Assembly: GCF_030161595.1 (NCBI RefSeq)
Contig: NZ_BSUM01000001.1
Coordinates: 1,488,001-1,552,000 of the forward strand
From: Litorihabitans aurantiacus
GTDB lineage: Bacteria; Actinomycetota; Actinomycetes; Actinomycetales; Beutenbergiaceae
Reading direction: 5' to 3'
Length of the DNA: 64,000 nucleotides
The notes beneath the pieces were generated by a model. That model was not told where the DNA came from and ran no database searches. It saw only the letters and a list, made by a program, of their open reading frames with translations. Shown piece by piece: positions 48,543 through 56,340 of this stretch. Both the position numbers and the translations under genes were made by a program. Every line of letters begins with the position of its first letter. The first letter of the stretch is position 1.

Positions 48543-49425
48543 CAGTTGCCGCTGCCTTCCTGGTGCTGCTCGCCGTCGTTGTTGCCGGTGAACTGCTGGA
48601 CGTCGAACTCGGGACCGCGCACGCCGGTGAAGCCCTGCTCGGCGAGCTCGTCCATCTTCTCCTCGTACTCCTCGACCGGGAGGACCTCCACGTTGAACAG
48701 CATGGAGGCGTGGTACTCGCCGCAGAGCTCGGCGCACTTGCCCTCGTAGACGCCGGTCTTCTCGGGGACGATCTGGAACGTGTTGGTGCGGCCGCTGATC
48801 ATGTCGAGCTTCATGAGGAAGCCGGGGATCCAGAACGCGTGGTTGACGTCGCGCGTGCGCAGCGAGATCTCGACGTTCTGGCCCTGGGGCAGGTAGAGCG
48901 TCGGGAACGTCTCGGGCTTGCCCTCGGCGCCGTCGTCGAGCTGGGCCTGCACGCCGGAGAAGTGCACGTCGCTGTCGGTGTAGTTGAAGTCCCAGCTCCA
49001 CCGCTTGCCGACGACCTCGATGTTCACGTCGGGCTCGGCCGAGGTGTCGAGGATCTCGCCCATCGAGCGCGAGGTGTAGGCGAACAGCACGCCCACCATC
49101 ACGATCGGCACGAACGTGTACATGAGCTCGAGCGGCACGTGGTACCGGAGCTGCACGGGGAGCTCGTTGTCGTTCTTGCGGCGGCGGTAGACCACGACGC
49201 ACCACAGGAGCAGACCCCACACGAGGACGCCGACGGCGAGCGCCGCGATCCACGAGTTGTTCCACAACGAGATGATCATGTCGGTGTGGTTGGTGGCGCC
49301 GGGCGCCTGTTCGGGGAGGAAACCGCGCTGGGCGGCCTCGGAGCAGCCCGCGAGCGCGGTCGCCGCTACGACGGCAGCCGCCGTGACGGCGAGCTTCCTG
49401 GTGCGGGGGAAGGCGATGTCGACAC
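48542..49425 (-). CDS. ctaC: cytochrome c oxidase subunit II, lipoprotein (one-base frameshift near the start)
   Basis: Cu_A subunit, 294 residues when repaired. A lipoprotein signal ends in the lipobox ALAGC, then two membrane helices and a cupredoxin domain with the Cu_A site [12 protein letters not shown] near the C-terminus. The GTG at 49425 has TAAAGT exactly 6 bp upstream. The five-base run 49405-49409 lacks one base; adding C (minus strand) joins VSTSPSP to [12 protein letters not shown] shorter reading from the ATG at 49279 would drop the signal and is rejected. First gene of the cta operon. Confidence 0.9.
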
Positions 49426-49431
49426 CCCGTC

Positions 49432-49437
49432 ACTTTA
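49432..49437 (-). promoter_or_regulatory. -10 element of the ctaC-ctaD-ctaF operon
   Basis: TAAAGT on the minus strand, 6 bases before the GTG at 49425. Confidence 0.75.
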
Positions 49438-49482
49438 GCCCGGAGCGGGCCCGGATCCCGCCGCGGACCGGCATCATGCGGC

Positions 49483-49525
49483 GCGTCCCCCGGCACCGCC
49501 TCCAGGAGGCGACGCCGGGGGACGC
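49483..49525 (-). terminator. terminator of the FKBP gene
   Basis: Perfect 12-bp outer stem (GCGTCCCCCGGC and complement) with an inner inverted repeat GCCTCC-A-GGAGGC; 34 bp after the stop of the leftward FKBP gene. Confidence 0.75.
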
Positions 49526-49559
49526 GGTCGTCAGAACGAGGTGCTGCGGCGGGGTGCGA

Positions 49560-50477
49560 TCACTCCGCCACGATGTCGAGCACGACGGCGAGGGCGGGGG
49601 CGCCCATCGCCTCGTCACCCGGGACCTGGATGAGCACCCGAGAGCCCGCCGGGGTGCCGATGAGGGCGTTGAACGGCGGGGCCGCCTCGTCGAGCGTGAC
49701 GCGCTGGACGCCGACGCCGTCGGGCGGCCAGGTGGTCTCCGTCTCGGCGTTGTCCCAGGTCGTCAGGAAGTACTGGAGGTCGACGCTGTCGCCAGCGGCG
49801 AGCGGCTCGCCCGTCCCGGTGGCCAGCACGGTCGTCGACTCCTCCGTGGGCGGCGTGGCGCCCTCCGTCACGGTGACGCCCGTGATCGGGGCGCCGAGGT
49901 CGCCCTCGACCGTGACGGGGACCTCCGCGCCGGTCGGCTCGGCGTCGGCCTGCCCCACACCGTCGGGGTCCGGACCCGCGTCGGCGTCGACGATGTCGAC
50001 GACGAAGACGATCGTGTCGCCGGCCTTGATGTCCTCGCCCTGGCCGTTCGGGTAGCCGAGCTCGCTGGGGATCGAGAGCAGCACGCGCGAGCCGACCTTC
50101 TGGCCCGTCAGCCCCTGCGTCCACCCCGGGATCACACCGGTCAGCGGGAAGGAGGTCGGGGCACCCCGGTCGTAGGAGTTGTCGAAAACCGTCTCGGTCC
50201 CGAAGACCTGGCCGAGGTAGTGCGCCTCGACCGTGTCGGTGCCGGCGACCTCGGCGCCGTCCCCCTCGGAGACGACCTCGACCTCGAGCTCGTCGGAGGG
50301 CTCGTCGGACGTGAACTCGAGCGTCGGCTTCTCGCCGAACTCACCGGATGCGGTGAAGCCGACCGAGTCCCCGCCGGACGCCTCACCACCGCCGCCTCCG
50401 TCGTCGGATCCGCACGCTCCCAGCAGCAGTGCTGCGGCGAGCGCGGTGGCGGTCAGGGCTGGCAGACGCAGGCGCAA
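49560..50477 (-). CDS. lipoprotein with two FKBP-type peptidyl-prolyl isomerase domains
   Basis: Exported lipoprotein of 305 residues. The signal peptide ends in the lipobox LLLGAC (about residues 17-22), then an Asp/Gly-rich linker. The first FKBP domain (about 65-170) has VFDNSYDRGAPTSFPL, VIPGWTQGL and SELGYPNG. The second (about 190-305) is less typical, keeping FNALIGTPAGSRVLIQVPG. It probably folds secreted or membrane proteins. The start is TTG at 50477 with GAGGAG 6 bases upstream. It is bounded by hairpins on both sides. Confidence 0.85.
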   Translation of the reverse strand: MRLRLPALTATALAAALLLGACGSDDGGGGGEASGGDSVGFTASGEFGEKPTLEFTSDEPSDELEVEVVSEGDGAEVAGTDTVEAHYLGQVFGTETVFDNSYDRGAPTSFPLTGVIPGWTQGLTGQKVGSRVLLSIPSELGYPNGQGEDIKAGDTIVFVVDIVDADAGPDPDGVGQADAEPTGAEVPVTVEGDLGAPITGVTVTEGATPPTEESTTVLATGTGEPLAAGDSVDLQYFLTTWDNAETETTWPPDGVGVQRVTLDEAAPPFNALIGTPAGSRVLIQVPGDEAMGAPALAVVLDIVAE

Positions 50478-50523
50478 GTGTTCTCCTCGGTCGTCGCGAA
50501 CCGGGTGGTCGCGGGCACATCTC

Positions 50524-50569
50524 TACCGCTCCCGCCTGGACGCCACCTGGACGTCACGGGCGGGAGCGG
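50524..50569 (-). terminator. terminator of erpA
   Basis: Perfect 12-bp stem (ACCGCTCCCGCC and complement) with a 22-base loop, just after the erpA stop. Confidence 0.65.
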
Positions 50570-50579
50570 TCGGCGCGGC

Positions 50580-50978
50580 TCAGTGGAACGAGTCGCCGCA
50601 GGCGCACGAACCGCCCGCGTTGGGGTTGTCGATGGTGAAGCCCTGCTTCGCGATCGTGTCGGCGAAGTCGATCGTCGCCCCGGCGAGGTAGGGCACGCTC
50701 ATGCGGTCGACGACGACCTCGACGCCGTCGAAGTCCCGCGTCGCGTCACCCTCAAGCAGGCGCTCGTCGAAGTAGAGCTGGTAGATGAGGCCGGAGCAGC
50801 CACCGGGCTGCACGGCCACGCGCAGGCGCAGGTCGTCGCGACCCTCCTGGTCCAGCAGCGAACGGACCTTGGCGGCGGCGACGTCGGTCAGACCGACCTC
50901 GTGCGTGGGGTCGGGCGCGATCGAGGTCGTGGTGGCCTCGGTGCCCTTGGCGGCGCTCGTGGCGACGGTCTCGGTCAT
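50580..50978 (-). CDS. erpA: iron-sulfur cluster insertion protein ErpA
   Basis: A-type Fe-S carrier of 132 residues. The three cysteines are in QPGGCSGLIYQLYFD and the C-terminal GSCACGDSFH. It hands clusters to apo-proteins, plausibly including the Rieske subunit encoded nearby. An extra 25-residue Thr/Ala-rich N-terminus is seen. The ATG at 50978 has GAGGAG 5 bases upstream; TACGAT at 51036-51031 fits as -10 with a leader of about 46 bases. Confidence 0.92.
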   Translation of the reverse strand: MTETVATSAAKGTEATTTSIAPDPTHEVGLTDVAAAKVRSLLDQEGRDDLRLRVAVQPGGCSGLIYQLYFDERLLEGDATRDFDGVEVVVDRMSVPYLAGATIDFADTIAKQGFTIDNPNAGGSCACGDSFH

Positions 50979-51030
50979 GGTGTCTCCTCGGCTGGCGGGG
51001 CGCGGCCGACGAGCCGCGCATCACCGTTCG

Positions 51031-51036
51031 ATCGTA
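51031..51036 (-). promoter_or_regulatory. -10 element of erpA
   Basis: TACGAT on the minus strand, about 52 bases before the ATG at 50978. Confidence 0.55.
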
Positions 51037-51129
51037 CGCCCGCGCCGCGACGCGGCGGCCCCACCCGGTGCGGTGTTCACCATCCGCGCACGGCCTCCTC
51101 CACCACCGCACCCCGTCACGAACGGGCGC

Positions 51130-52263
51130 TCACCACCGCCAGGCGCGCGCGTGGCGGTCGACGGCGCGCGCGACGTCCTCGGGCCCGGCGCCGGACTCCA
51201 CCTCGAGCCGTGCCGTCGCGCTGATGCCCGCCGACGCCGCCGTGCGCCGCTCGAGCTGCACGTGCGGAGCCAGCGCGAGGACCGCGACACCGTGCGCGGC
51301 GGCCGCCGCGGCGACGGCGGCGGTGATCCCCCGGTCGGCCTCGACCGGGTCGAGCCGCTCCGTGACGACGACGACGAGGTCGCGCTCCGCGGAAAGACGT
51401 GACAGCCCGGTCTCGGCCGCGAGCAGGGCCGGCCCCGGCAGGACGCGGCCGCCGAGCGCCAGGACCGCGAGCCCGAGGCCCCCGCCGGTGCCGCCGGTCG
51501 CCGCGGCGTCGGCCTGCGCACCGGCCGCACCATCCGAGCCTCCGGCGGCGCCCACCAGCAGGTCGCGCCGCACGGGGACGAGCCGCTCGAACGCGCGCAC
51601 GAGCGGGGCGATGCGGGTGTCGAGCGCCTGACTCTCCTGCGCCCCGAGCACGGGCGTCAGGGCTGCGGCGGCACCGCGCAGACCCCGGGCCGCGACGAGC
51701 TCGGGTGCGGTGAGCACGATCTCGAGGCCGGTGCACCGCCGTCGGGCCTCCTCGACGACGGCCGCAACACCCTCCGCGGACTGGTCGGGGTCGAACGGCG
51801 AAGCGGCACGTCCGGCCAGCGCGCGCAGCATTCCCGTCCCCGCGTCCAGGGTCGCGGGTGTGCCGGCGCCCAGCACCACCCGCCGGGCTCCCGCGTCCCG
51901 AGCGGCGGCGACGAGGGCGCCGACGCCGGCCGAGGACCCCGAGCGCGCCGAGGTCCGCGTCGCGTCCCGCCCGCGGCCGAGCACGTCAGCCGTCGCGATC
52001 CAGGCCGTACCCCCGGAGTGCAGCACGACGGCGGGCACCTGCCGCGCGCCGGACGCTCCGTCACCCGCGGGCACCGTCACGACCTCGCGACGCCCGCCGA
52101 GCGCGGCCTCCACCGCGTCCAGCAGGCCGCGATCGCCGTCGGAGGTCGGCAGGTGCACGAGATCGGCCTCGGGGGCGAGGGCTGCCCAGCCGCGCGCGAG
52201 CGCCGCGGCGACCTCGTGCCCGGGCAGCTCGCCGAGGTGGCCCGCCGTCAGCAGGACGCGCAC
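51130..52263 (-). CDS. glycerate kinase-like protein
   Basis: Protein of 377 residues resembling the glycerate kinase type-1 family (Rv2205c in the syntenic block). VVLHSGGTAWIATADVLG, LVLGAGTPATLDAGTGML-like glycine loops and GGTGGGLGLAVLALGG near residue 270 fit. The usual N-terminal substrate motif PDSFKGS is replaced by AGHLGEL, so activity on glycerate is uncertain. The GTG at 52263 is 7 bp after the stop of the M20 peptidase gene, so the two genes form an operon. No ribosome binding site is visible. Confidence 0.7.
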   Translation of the reverse strand: MRVLLTAGHLGELPGHEVAAALARGWAALAPEADLVHLPTSDGDRGLLDAVEAALGGRREVVTVPAGDGASGARQVPAVVLHSGGTAWIATADVLGRGRDATRTSARSGSSAGVGALVAAARDAGARRVVLGAGTPATLDAGTGMLRALAGRAASPFDPDQSAEGVAAVVEEARRRCTGLEIVLTAPELVAARGLRGAAAALTPVLGAQESQALDTRIAPLVRAFERLVPVRRDLLVGAAGGSDGAAGAQADAAATGGTGGGLGLAVLALGGRVLPGPALLAAETGLSRLSAERDLVVVVTERLDPVEADRGITAAVAAAAAAHGVAVLALAPHVQLERRTAASAGISATARLEVESGAGPEDVARAVDRHARAWRW

Positions 52264-52270
52264 GGGTGGG

Positions 52271-53649
52271 TCAGCGTCGCAACGAGGCGAGCAGCAGGAC
52301 CTCCGCGAGCACGGCCTTCTCCAGCTCGCCGAGGTGGACCGACTCGTCGGAGCTGTGCGCGCGAGAGTCGGGGTCCTCGACGCCGGTGATGAGGATCTCC
52401 GCCGCGGGGGCGAGCTCGAGCAGGTCGGCGATGAAGGGGATCGACCCACCCATGCCGACGTCGACGGGGGCGGCGCCCCACGCCGTCGCGAACGCGCTGC
52501 GGGCCGCCCGCATGGCCGGGCTGTCGGCCGGCGCGAGGAACGGGCGACCGCGCTCCCCGGATCGATGATCACGCGGGCACCGAAGGGGGCGTGGTCGGTG
52601 AGGTGCTGCGTGAGCGCCTCCTGCGCCGCCAGCGGGTCCTGACCGGGGGCGAGCCGGAGGCTGATCTTGGCGGACGCCGTCGCCGCGAGCGTGTTCGAGG
52701 CGTGCTCGACGCTCGGCGCGTCGATGCCGATCACGGCGATCGCGGGCTGGGCCCAGAGCCGGTCCTGCACCGTGCCGCGCCCGGCGAGCACGACGCCGTC
52801 GAGCACACCCGCCTCCGCGCGGTACATCTCCTCGGGGTAGTCCAGGGCCGCGGCGGTGCCGTGGGTGAGCCCGGCGACGGCGACCGCGCCGTCCTCGTCG
52901 TGCAGGGTCGCGACCAGGCGCGCGAGCAGCGTCAGCGCGTCGAGGACCGGCCCGCCGAACATGCCCGAGTGCACCGGGTGGTCGAGCACGTCGACCCGCA
53001 CCACGAGGTCGACGAGACCGCGCAGCGACGTCGTCAGCGCCGGCGTGCCCACCTTCCAGTTCGCGGAGTCGGCCACGACGATGACGTCGCCGGCGACGCG
53101 GTGCCCGTGCGCCGCCAGGAACGGGGCGAAGGTCGGGGAGCCGATCTCCTCCTCGCCCTCGACGAAGACGGTGACGCTCACGGGCAGGTCCTGCCCGAAC
53201 CGCTCGCGCAGCACGCGCAGCGCACCGACGTGCGCCATCACCCCGGCCTTGTCGTCAGCGGCACCGCGGCCCACGAGCCGCTCGCCCACCCGGGTCGGTT
53301 CGAACGCGGGGCTGCTCCAGCCCTCGCCCGGCGGCTGCACGTCGTGGTGCGCGTAGAGCACGACGTGCGCGGCACCCTCCCCCGCGTCGTGGTGGGCCAC
53401 CACCGCCGGCGCACCGCCGGGCACGCGGAGGATCTCGGGCTCGAGCCCGACACCGCGCAGGAGGTCGGCGACGGCGGCCGCGCTGGCCTCGACGTGGGTC
53501 TGGTCGAACGCCGGCGCCGACACCGACGGAATGCGGACCAGGTCCTCCAGGTCGGCCACGACGGCGGGGAAGGCCGCCGCCGTCGCGTCGCGGAGCTCGG
53601 CGACGAGCGCGTCGGGCAGGGGCAGCGGCTGGATCTCGGTGGCAGGCAC
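52271..53649 (-). CDS. M20 family metallopeptidase, dipeptidase type (one-base frameshift)
   Basis: Zinc peptidase of 459 residues when repaired. Metal-binding motifs: LYAHHDVQPPGEGW near residue 95, GRGAADDKAGVMAHV near 125, VEGEEEIGSP near 160, and VVADSANW near 195. The lid domain has HSGMFGGPVLDAL. The frame is lost in the four-base run 52555-52558; one extra G (minus strand) restores DPGERGRPFLAP. The leaderless GTG at 53649 has TAGGTT 7 bp upstream; the TTG at 53655 is too close to the promoter. Likely cleaves dipeptides in the cytoplasm. Confidence 0.88.
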
Positions 53650-53656
53650 GGACAAG

Positions 53657-53662
53657 AACCTA
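53657..53662 (-). promoter_or_regulatory. -10 element of the M20 peptidase operon
   Basis: TAGGTT on the minus strand, 7 bases before the GTG at 53649. Confidence 0.7.
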
Positions 53663-53675
53663 CCGGCCGCTCGAC

Positions 53676-53681
53676 TATCCT
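53676..53681 (+). promoter_or_regulatory. -10 element of the DUF3043 gene
   Basis: TATCCT, 6 bases before the GTG at 53688 and 13 bp from the opposing -10. Confidence 0.75.
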
Positions 53682-53687
53682 CGAGGG

Positions 53688-54301
53688 GTGTTCGGACGCA
53701 AGAAGGACTCCCAGCCCGCCCCCGGTTCCACCACCGGAGCCGACAAGGTCGGCTCCCTCGACGCCGCGATGGACGCGGCCGCGGGCAAGGGTCGTCCGAC
53801 CCCGAAGCGTCGCGAGGCGGAGGCGAGGAACCGCCGTCCGCTCGTGCACAACGACCCCAAGGTCGCGCGCAGCGAGCAGCGCAGGAAGAACGCCGAGTCG
53901 CGTGCGCAGATGAACGCCGCGATGGTCACGGGTGACGACCGCTACCTCCCCTGCAGCACAAGGGCCCGCAGCGTCGCTACATCCGCGACTACGTCGACGC
54001 GCGCTGGTCGCTCGGCGAGTTCTTCCTCCCGGTCGCGTTCGTGTTCGTGGTCGCCACGTTCGTCGTCGGTCAGCGCCCCGAGTTCGCCCTGCCGCTGATC
54101 CTCGGCCTGTACGGCCTGGTGGCCGTCGCGGTGCTCGACTCCGTCCTCATGGCCCGCCGCGTGCGCAAGCGCCTTCGCGAGTCCTTCGGCGAGGACAAGG
54201 TGCAGCGCGGCAGCATCATGTACGCCGTGCTCCGCTCGTTCCAGATGCGCGTGACGCGGATGCCGAAGCCGCAGGTCAAGCGCGGGCAGCTGCCCGGCTG
54301 A
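53688..54301 (+). CDS. DUF3043 membrane protein (one-base frameshift)
   Basis: Repaired length 204 residues. A highly charged cytoplasmic N-terminal half (VFGRKKDSQPAPGS, later RRPLVHNDPKVARSEQRR) is followed by two membrane helices (near 115-135 and 140-160) and a basic tail ending KPQVKRGQLPG. This is the DUF3043 family (Rv2206); function unknown. The frame breaks in the four-C run 53948-53951; one extra C restores YLPLQHKGPQRRYIRDY. Its 3' end overlaps the convergent pyrD gene by 26 bp. Confidence 0.85.
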
Positions 54302-55355
54302 ACCCCGCTCGCGCGGCACGGTTGACCCGCCCGGGCCACGCCGGACCGCGGTAGACGAACGCGCTGTAGGCCTGCACCAGGTCCGCGCCGGCCGCCCGCA
54401 TCGCCGCGACGTCGGCCGCGTCCTCGACGCCGCCGACCCCGATCACGACCTTCTCCCGCCCCAGCTCCGCCCGCACGAGCGCCACGACCTCGCGGGCGCG
54501 CATTCGCAGCGGCGCCCCGGAGACCCCGCCGTCCCCGTGGTCGTGGCGGATCGTGGTGTTGGTCGCGACCACGCCGGCGAGGTCCAGCTCCGTCACGAGC
54601 GCGACGACGTCGCGCACGCCGTCGTCGGACAGGTCCGGCGCGATCTTGACCAGCACGGGGACGCGGCGGTGCGACGCGGCGTCCGCCGCCTCCTGCACGC
54701 CCTGGAGGATCGGTCGCAGCGCCGACGTCGCCTGCAGGTCGCGCAGACCGGGGGTGTTCGGGCTGGAGACGTTGACGACCAGGTAGTCGGCGTACGGGGC
54801 GAGCGTGCGCGCGCTGCGCGCGTAGTCCGCCGCGGCGTCGTCCGCCGGCGTCACCTTGGTCTTGCCGATGTTGACCCCGACGACGGCGGCGGCACCCGCC
54901 CGCGTGCGGCGCAGCCGGGCCAGCCGGAGCGCGACGGCGTCGCACCCGGCGTTGTTGAACCCCATGCGGTTGCGCAGCGCACGCTCGGCGACGACCCGGA
55001 AGAGCCGGGGGCGGTCGTTGCCCGGCTGCGCCTGCGCCGTCACGGTGCCGATCTCGACGTGGGAGAACCCCAGCGCCACGAGGCCGAGCACCATGCGGGC
55101 GTCCTTGTCGAAGCCGGCGGCCGTGCCGAGCGGACCGGTGAGGTGGCGGCCGAACACGGTGAGCGGTGCAGCGGCCCCGGGCGCCTCGGACGCGGCGGCC
55201 GTCCGCCCGAGGGTCGCACCGAGGAGGGCGCGGGTCGGCGCGAACCGGCCGGCCGCCTCGATCGCGAGCGCGGCAGCGTGGTGCGCGCGCTCGGCGTCCG
55301 TGCGGACCAGGACGGTCCGGTAGAGGAGGTCGTAGAGGCTGTGCTGGCTGGGCAC
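54276..55355 (-). CDS. pyrD: dihydroorotate dehydrogenase (quinone), class 2
   Basis: Membrane-associated flavoenzyme of pyrimidine synthesis, 359 residues. It oxidises dihydroorotate to orotate and passes electrons to menaquinone. The N-terminal helix region (SLYDLLYRTVL) is typical of class 2. FMN and substrate sites: GPLGTAAGFDKDARMV, RNRMGFNNAG, VVNVSSPNTPGLRDLQ (with the catalytic serine), KIAPDLSDD, IGVGGVEDAADV and QAYSAFVYRGP. The start GTG at 55355 is chosen by homology; no promoter or ribosome site stands out. Confidence 0.93.
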   Translation of the reverse strand: MPSQHSLYDLLYRTVLVRTDAERAHHAAALAIEAAGRFAPTRALLGATLGRTAAASEAPGAAAPLTVFGRHLTGPLGTAAGFDKDARMVLGLVALGFSHVEIGTVTAQAQPGNDRPRLFRVVAERALRNRMGFNNAGCDAVALRLARLRRTRAGAAAVVGVNIGKTKVTPADDAAADYARSARTLAPYADYLVVNVSSPNTPGLRDLQATSALRPILQGVQEAADAASHRRVPVLVKIAPDLSDDGVRDVVALVTELDLAGVVATNTTIRHDHGDGGVSGAPLRMRAREVVALVRAELGREKVVIGVGGVEDAADVAAMRAAGADLVQAYSAFVYRGPAWPGRVNRAARAGFSRAAARA

Positions 55356-55404
55356 GGGTGACTCGCTTCTCGTGATCGGCGGAACGGTGGGGTGCGGGGC
55401 GGCG

Positions 55405-55893
55405 CTAGGACGCGCTACGGGCGGTCCGGGTGCCGATCTCGGCCCTGGCCCGGCGGCCCGGGTCCGAGCGCCACAGCCACACGAGACCCAGGACGGGCAG
55501 AACCGCGGGGACGAAGCCGTACCCCTGACCGAGGTGCGACCAGACGGTGGCCTCGGGGAAGGCGGAGGGTTCGAGGTAGGACCACAGGCCGACCGACACG
55601 ACGCCGACGAGCTCGACGACGACGCACACCCACGCGACCCTGCGCATGCGGGTGCCGTTGTGCGCGAGGGCGATCGTCGCGACGACGTAGACGACCGCCG
55701 CGAGGGCCGAGAGCGCATAAGGAACCGGCGCCTCGCCCGCCTTCGTCCCCAGCTGGTAGAGCGAGCGCGCCGTGGCCGCCAGGGCCAGGACGCCGTAGAC
55801 CGCCACGAGCGCGCGGCCGGCGCCGTAGGCGCGGGGGCGGGGGTCGGCGCCGTCGTGCGGTCCCTCGACGTCGGGCCGTGCGGGCTCGTTCAT
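55405..55893 (-). CDS. four-helix integral membrane protein, unknown function
   Basis: Protein of 162 residues with a hydrophilic N-terminus of 25 residues and four hydrophobic helices (about 28-45, 60-78, 86-105, 125-142), then a basic tail. No family recognised with certainty. The ATG at 55893 has GAGGAG 4 bases upstream. It follows another small membrane protein gene by 46 bp on the same strand, so the two are probably cotranscribed. Confidence 0.7.
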   Translation of the reverse strand: MNEPARPDVEGPHDGADPRPRAYGAGRALVAVYGVLALAATARSLYQLGTKAGEAPVPYALSALAAVVYVVATIALAHNGTRMRRVAWVCVVVELVGVVSVGLWSYLEPSAFPEATVWSHLGQGYGFVPAVLPVLGLVWLWRSDPGRRARAEIGTRTARSAS

Positions 55894-55939
55894 TCGTCTC
55901 CTCGACGTCCTCGACGGGCAGGTCCCGGACCGGACCCGG

Positions 55940-56290
55940 TCACTGCCACAGCTGCCAGAGCCTCACCTGCAGCACCACGACCACCGCGGCGGCGATCGCC
56001 AGCACCACGGAGCTCCAGCGCGTGCGCTCGACGAACGCCCACCCGAACGCCACGGGGAGCATCAGCAGGGATGTGACGACGTAGCCCCACAGGAGCACCG
56101 CGTCGGCCACCGGGTGACCGCGCGCCTGCAGGACGCCGATCACCCCGGCCTGCACCACGAGGGCGGCCTCGACGACGATCATCCACGGGATCTGACCGCC
56201 GGTGACCGGTGCGTTCCGGGCGGCACGGACGATCGAGCAGACCGTGAGCGCGGTCGCCAGGACCCCGACGACGACGAGCACGACTCCCAC
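55940..56290 (-). CDS. small integral membrane protein, unknown function
   Basis: Protein of 116 residues starting with the GTG at 56290 (reads MGVVLVVVGVLATALTVCS). Four hydrophobic helices fill nearly the whole length. No known motif. The leaderless promoter TATCCT stands 6 bp upstream, which also supports the gene being real. It is divergent from pepA across 50 bp. Confidence 0.7.
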   Translation of the reverse strand: MGVVLVVVGVLATALTVCSIVRAARNAPVTGGQIPWMIVVEAALVVQAGVIGVLQARGHPVADAVLLWGYVVTSLLMLPVAFGWAFVERTRWSSVVLAIAAAVVVVLQVRLWQLWQ

Positions 56291-56296
56291 GGCGTC

Positions 56297-56302
56297 AGGA
56301 TA
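56297..56302 (-). promoter_or_regulatory. -10 element of the small membrane protein gene pair
   Basis: TATCCT on the minus strand, 6 bases before the GTG at 56290. Confidence 0.7.
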
Positions 56303-56328
56303 CTGCCGCCCGGGCGCGTCCCCCCGAC

Positions 56329-56334
56329 TACCAT
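56329..56334 (+). promoter_or_regulatory. -10 element of pepA
   Basis: TACCAT, 6 bases before the ATG at 56341. Confidence 0.75.
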
Positions 56335-56340
56335 CGAGGT

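Noticed and set aside
48542-49279. Start of ctaC at the ATG 49279
   Set aside because: It would remove the lipoprotein signal; a leaderless promoter and the lipobox ALAGC lie upstream once one base is restored.
51130-53655. Apparent 841-residue fusion of M20 peptidase and glycerate kinase
   Set aside because: The join results from the missing base at 52555-52558. After repair the peptidase ends at 52271 and the kinase-like gene starts at 52263.
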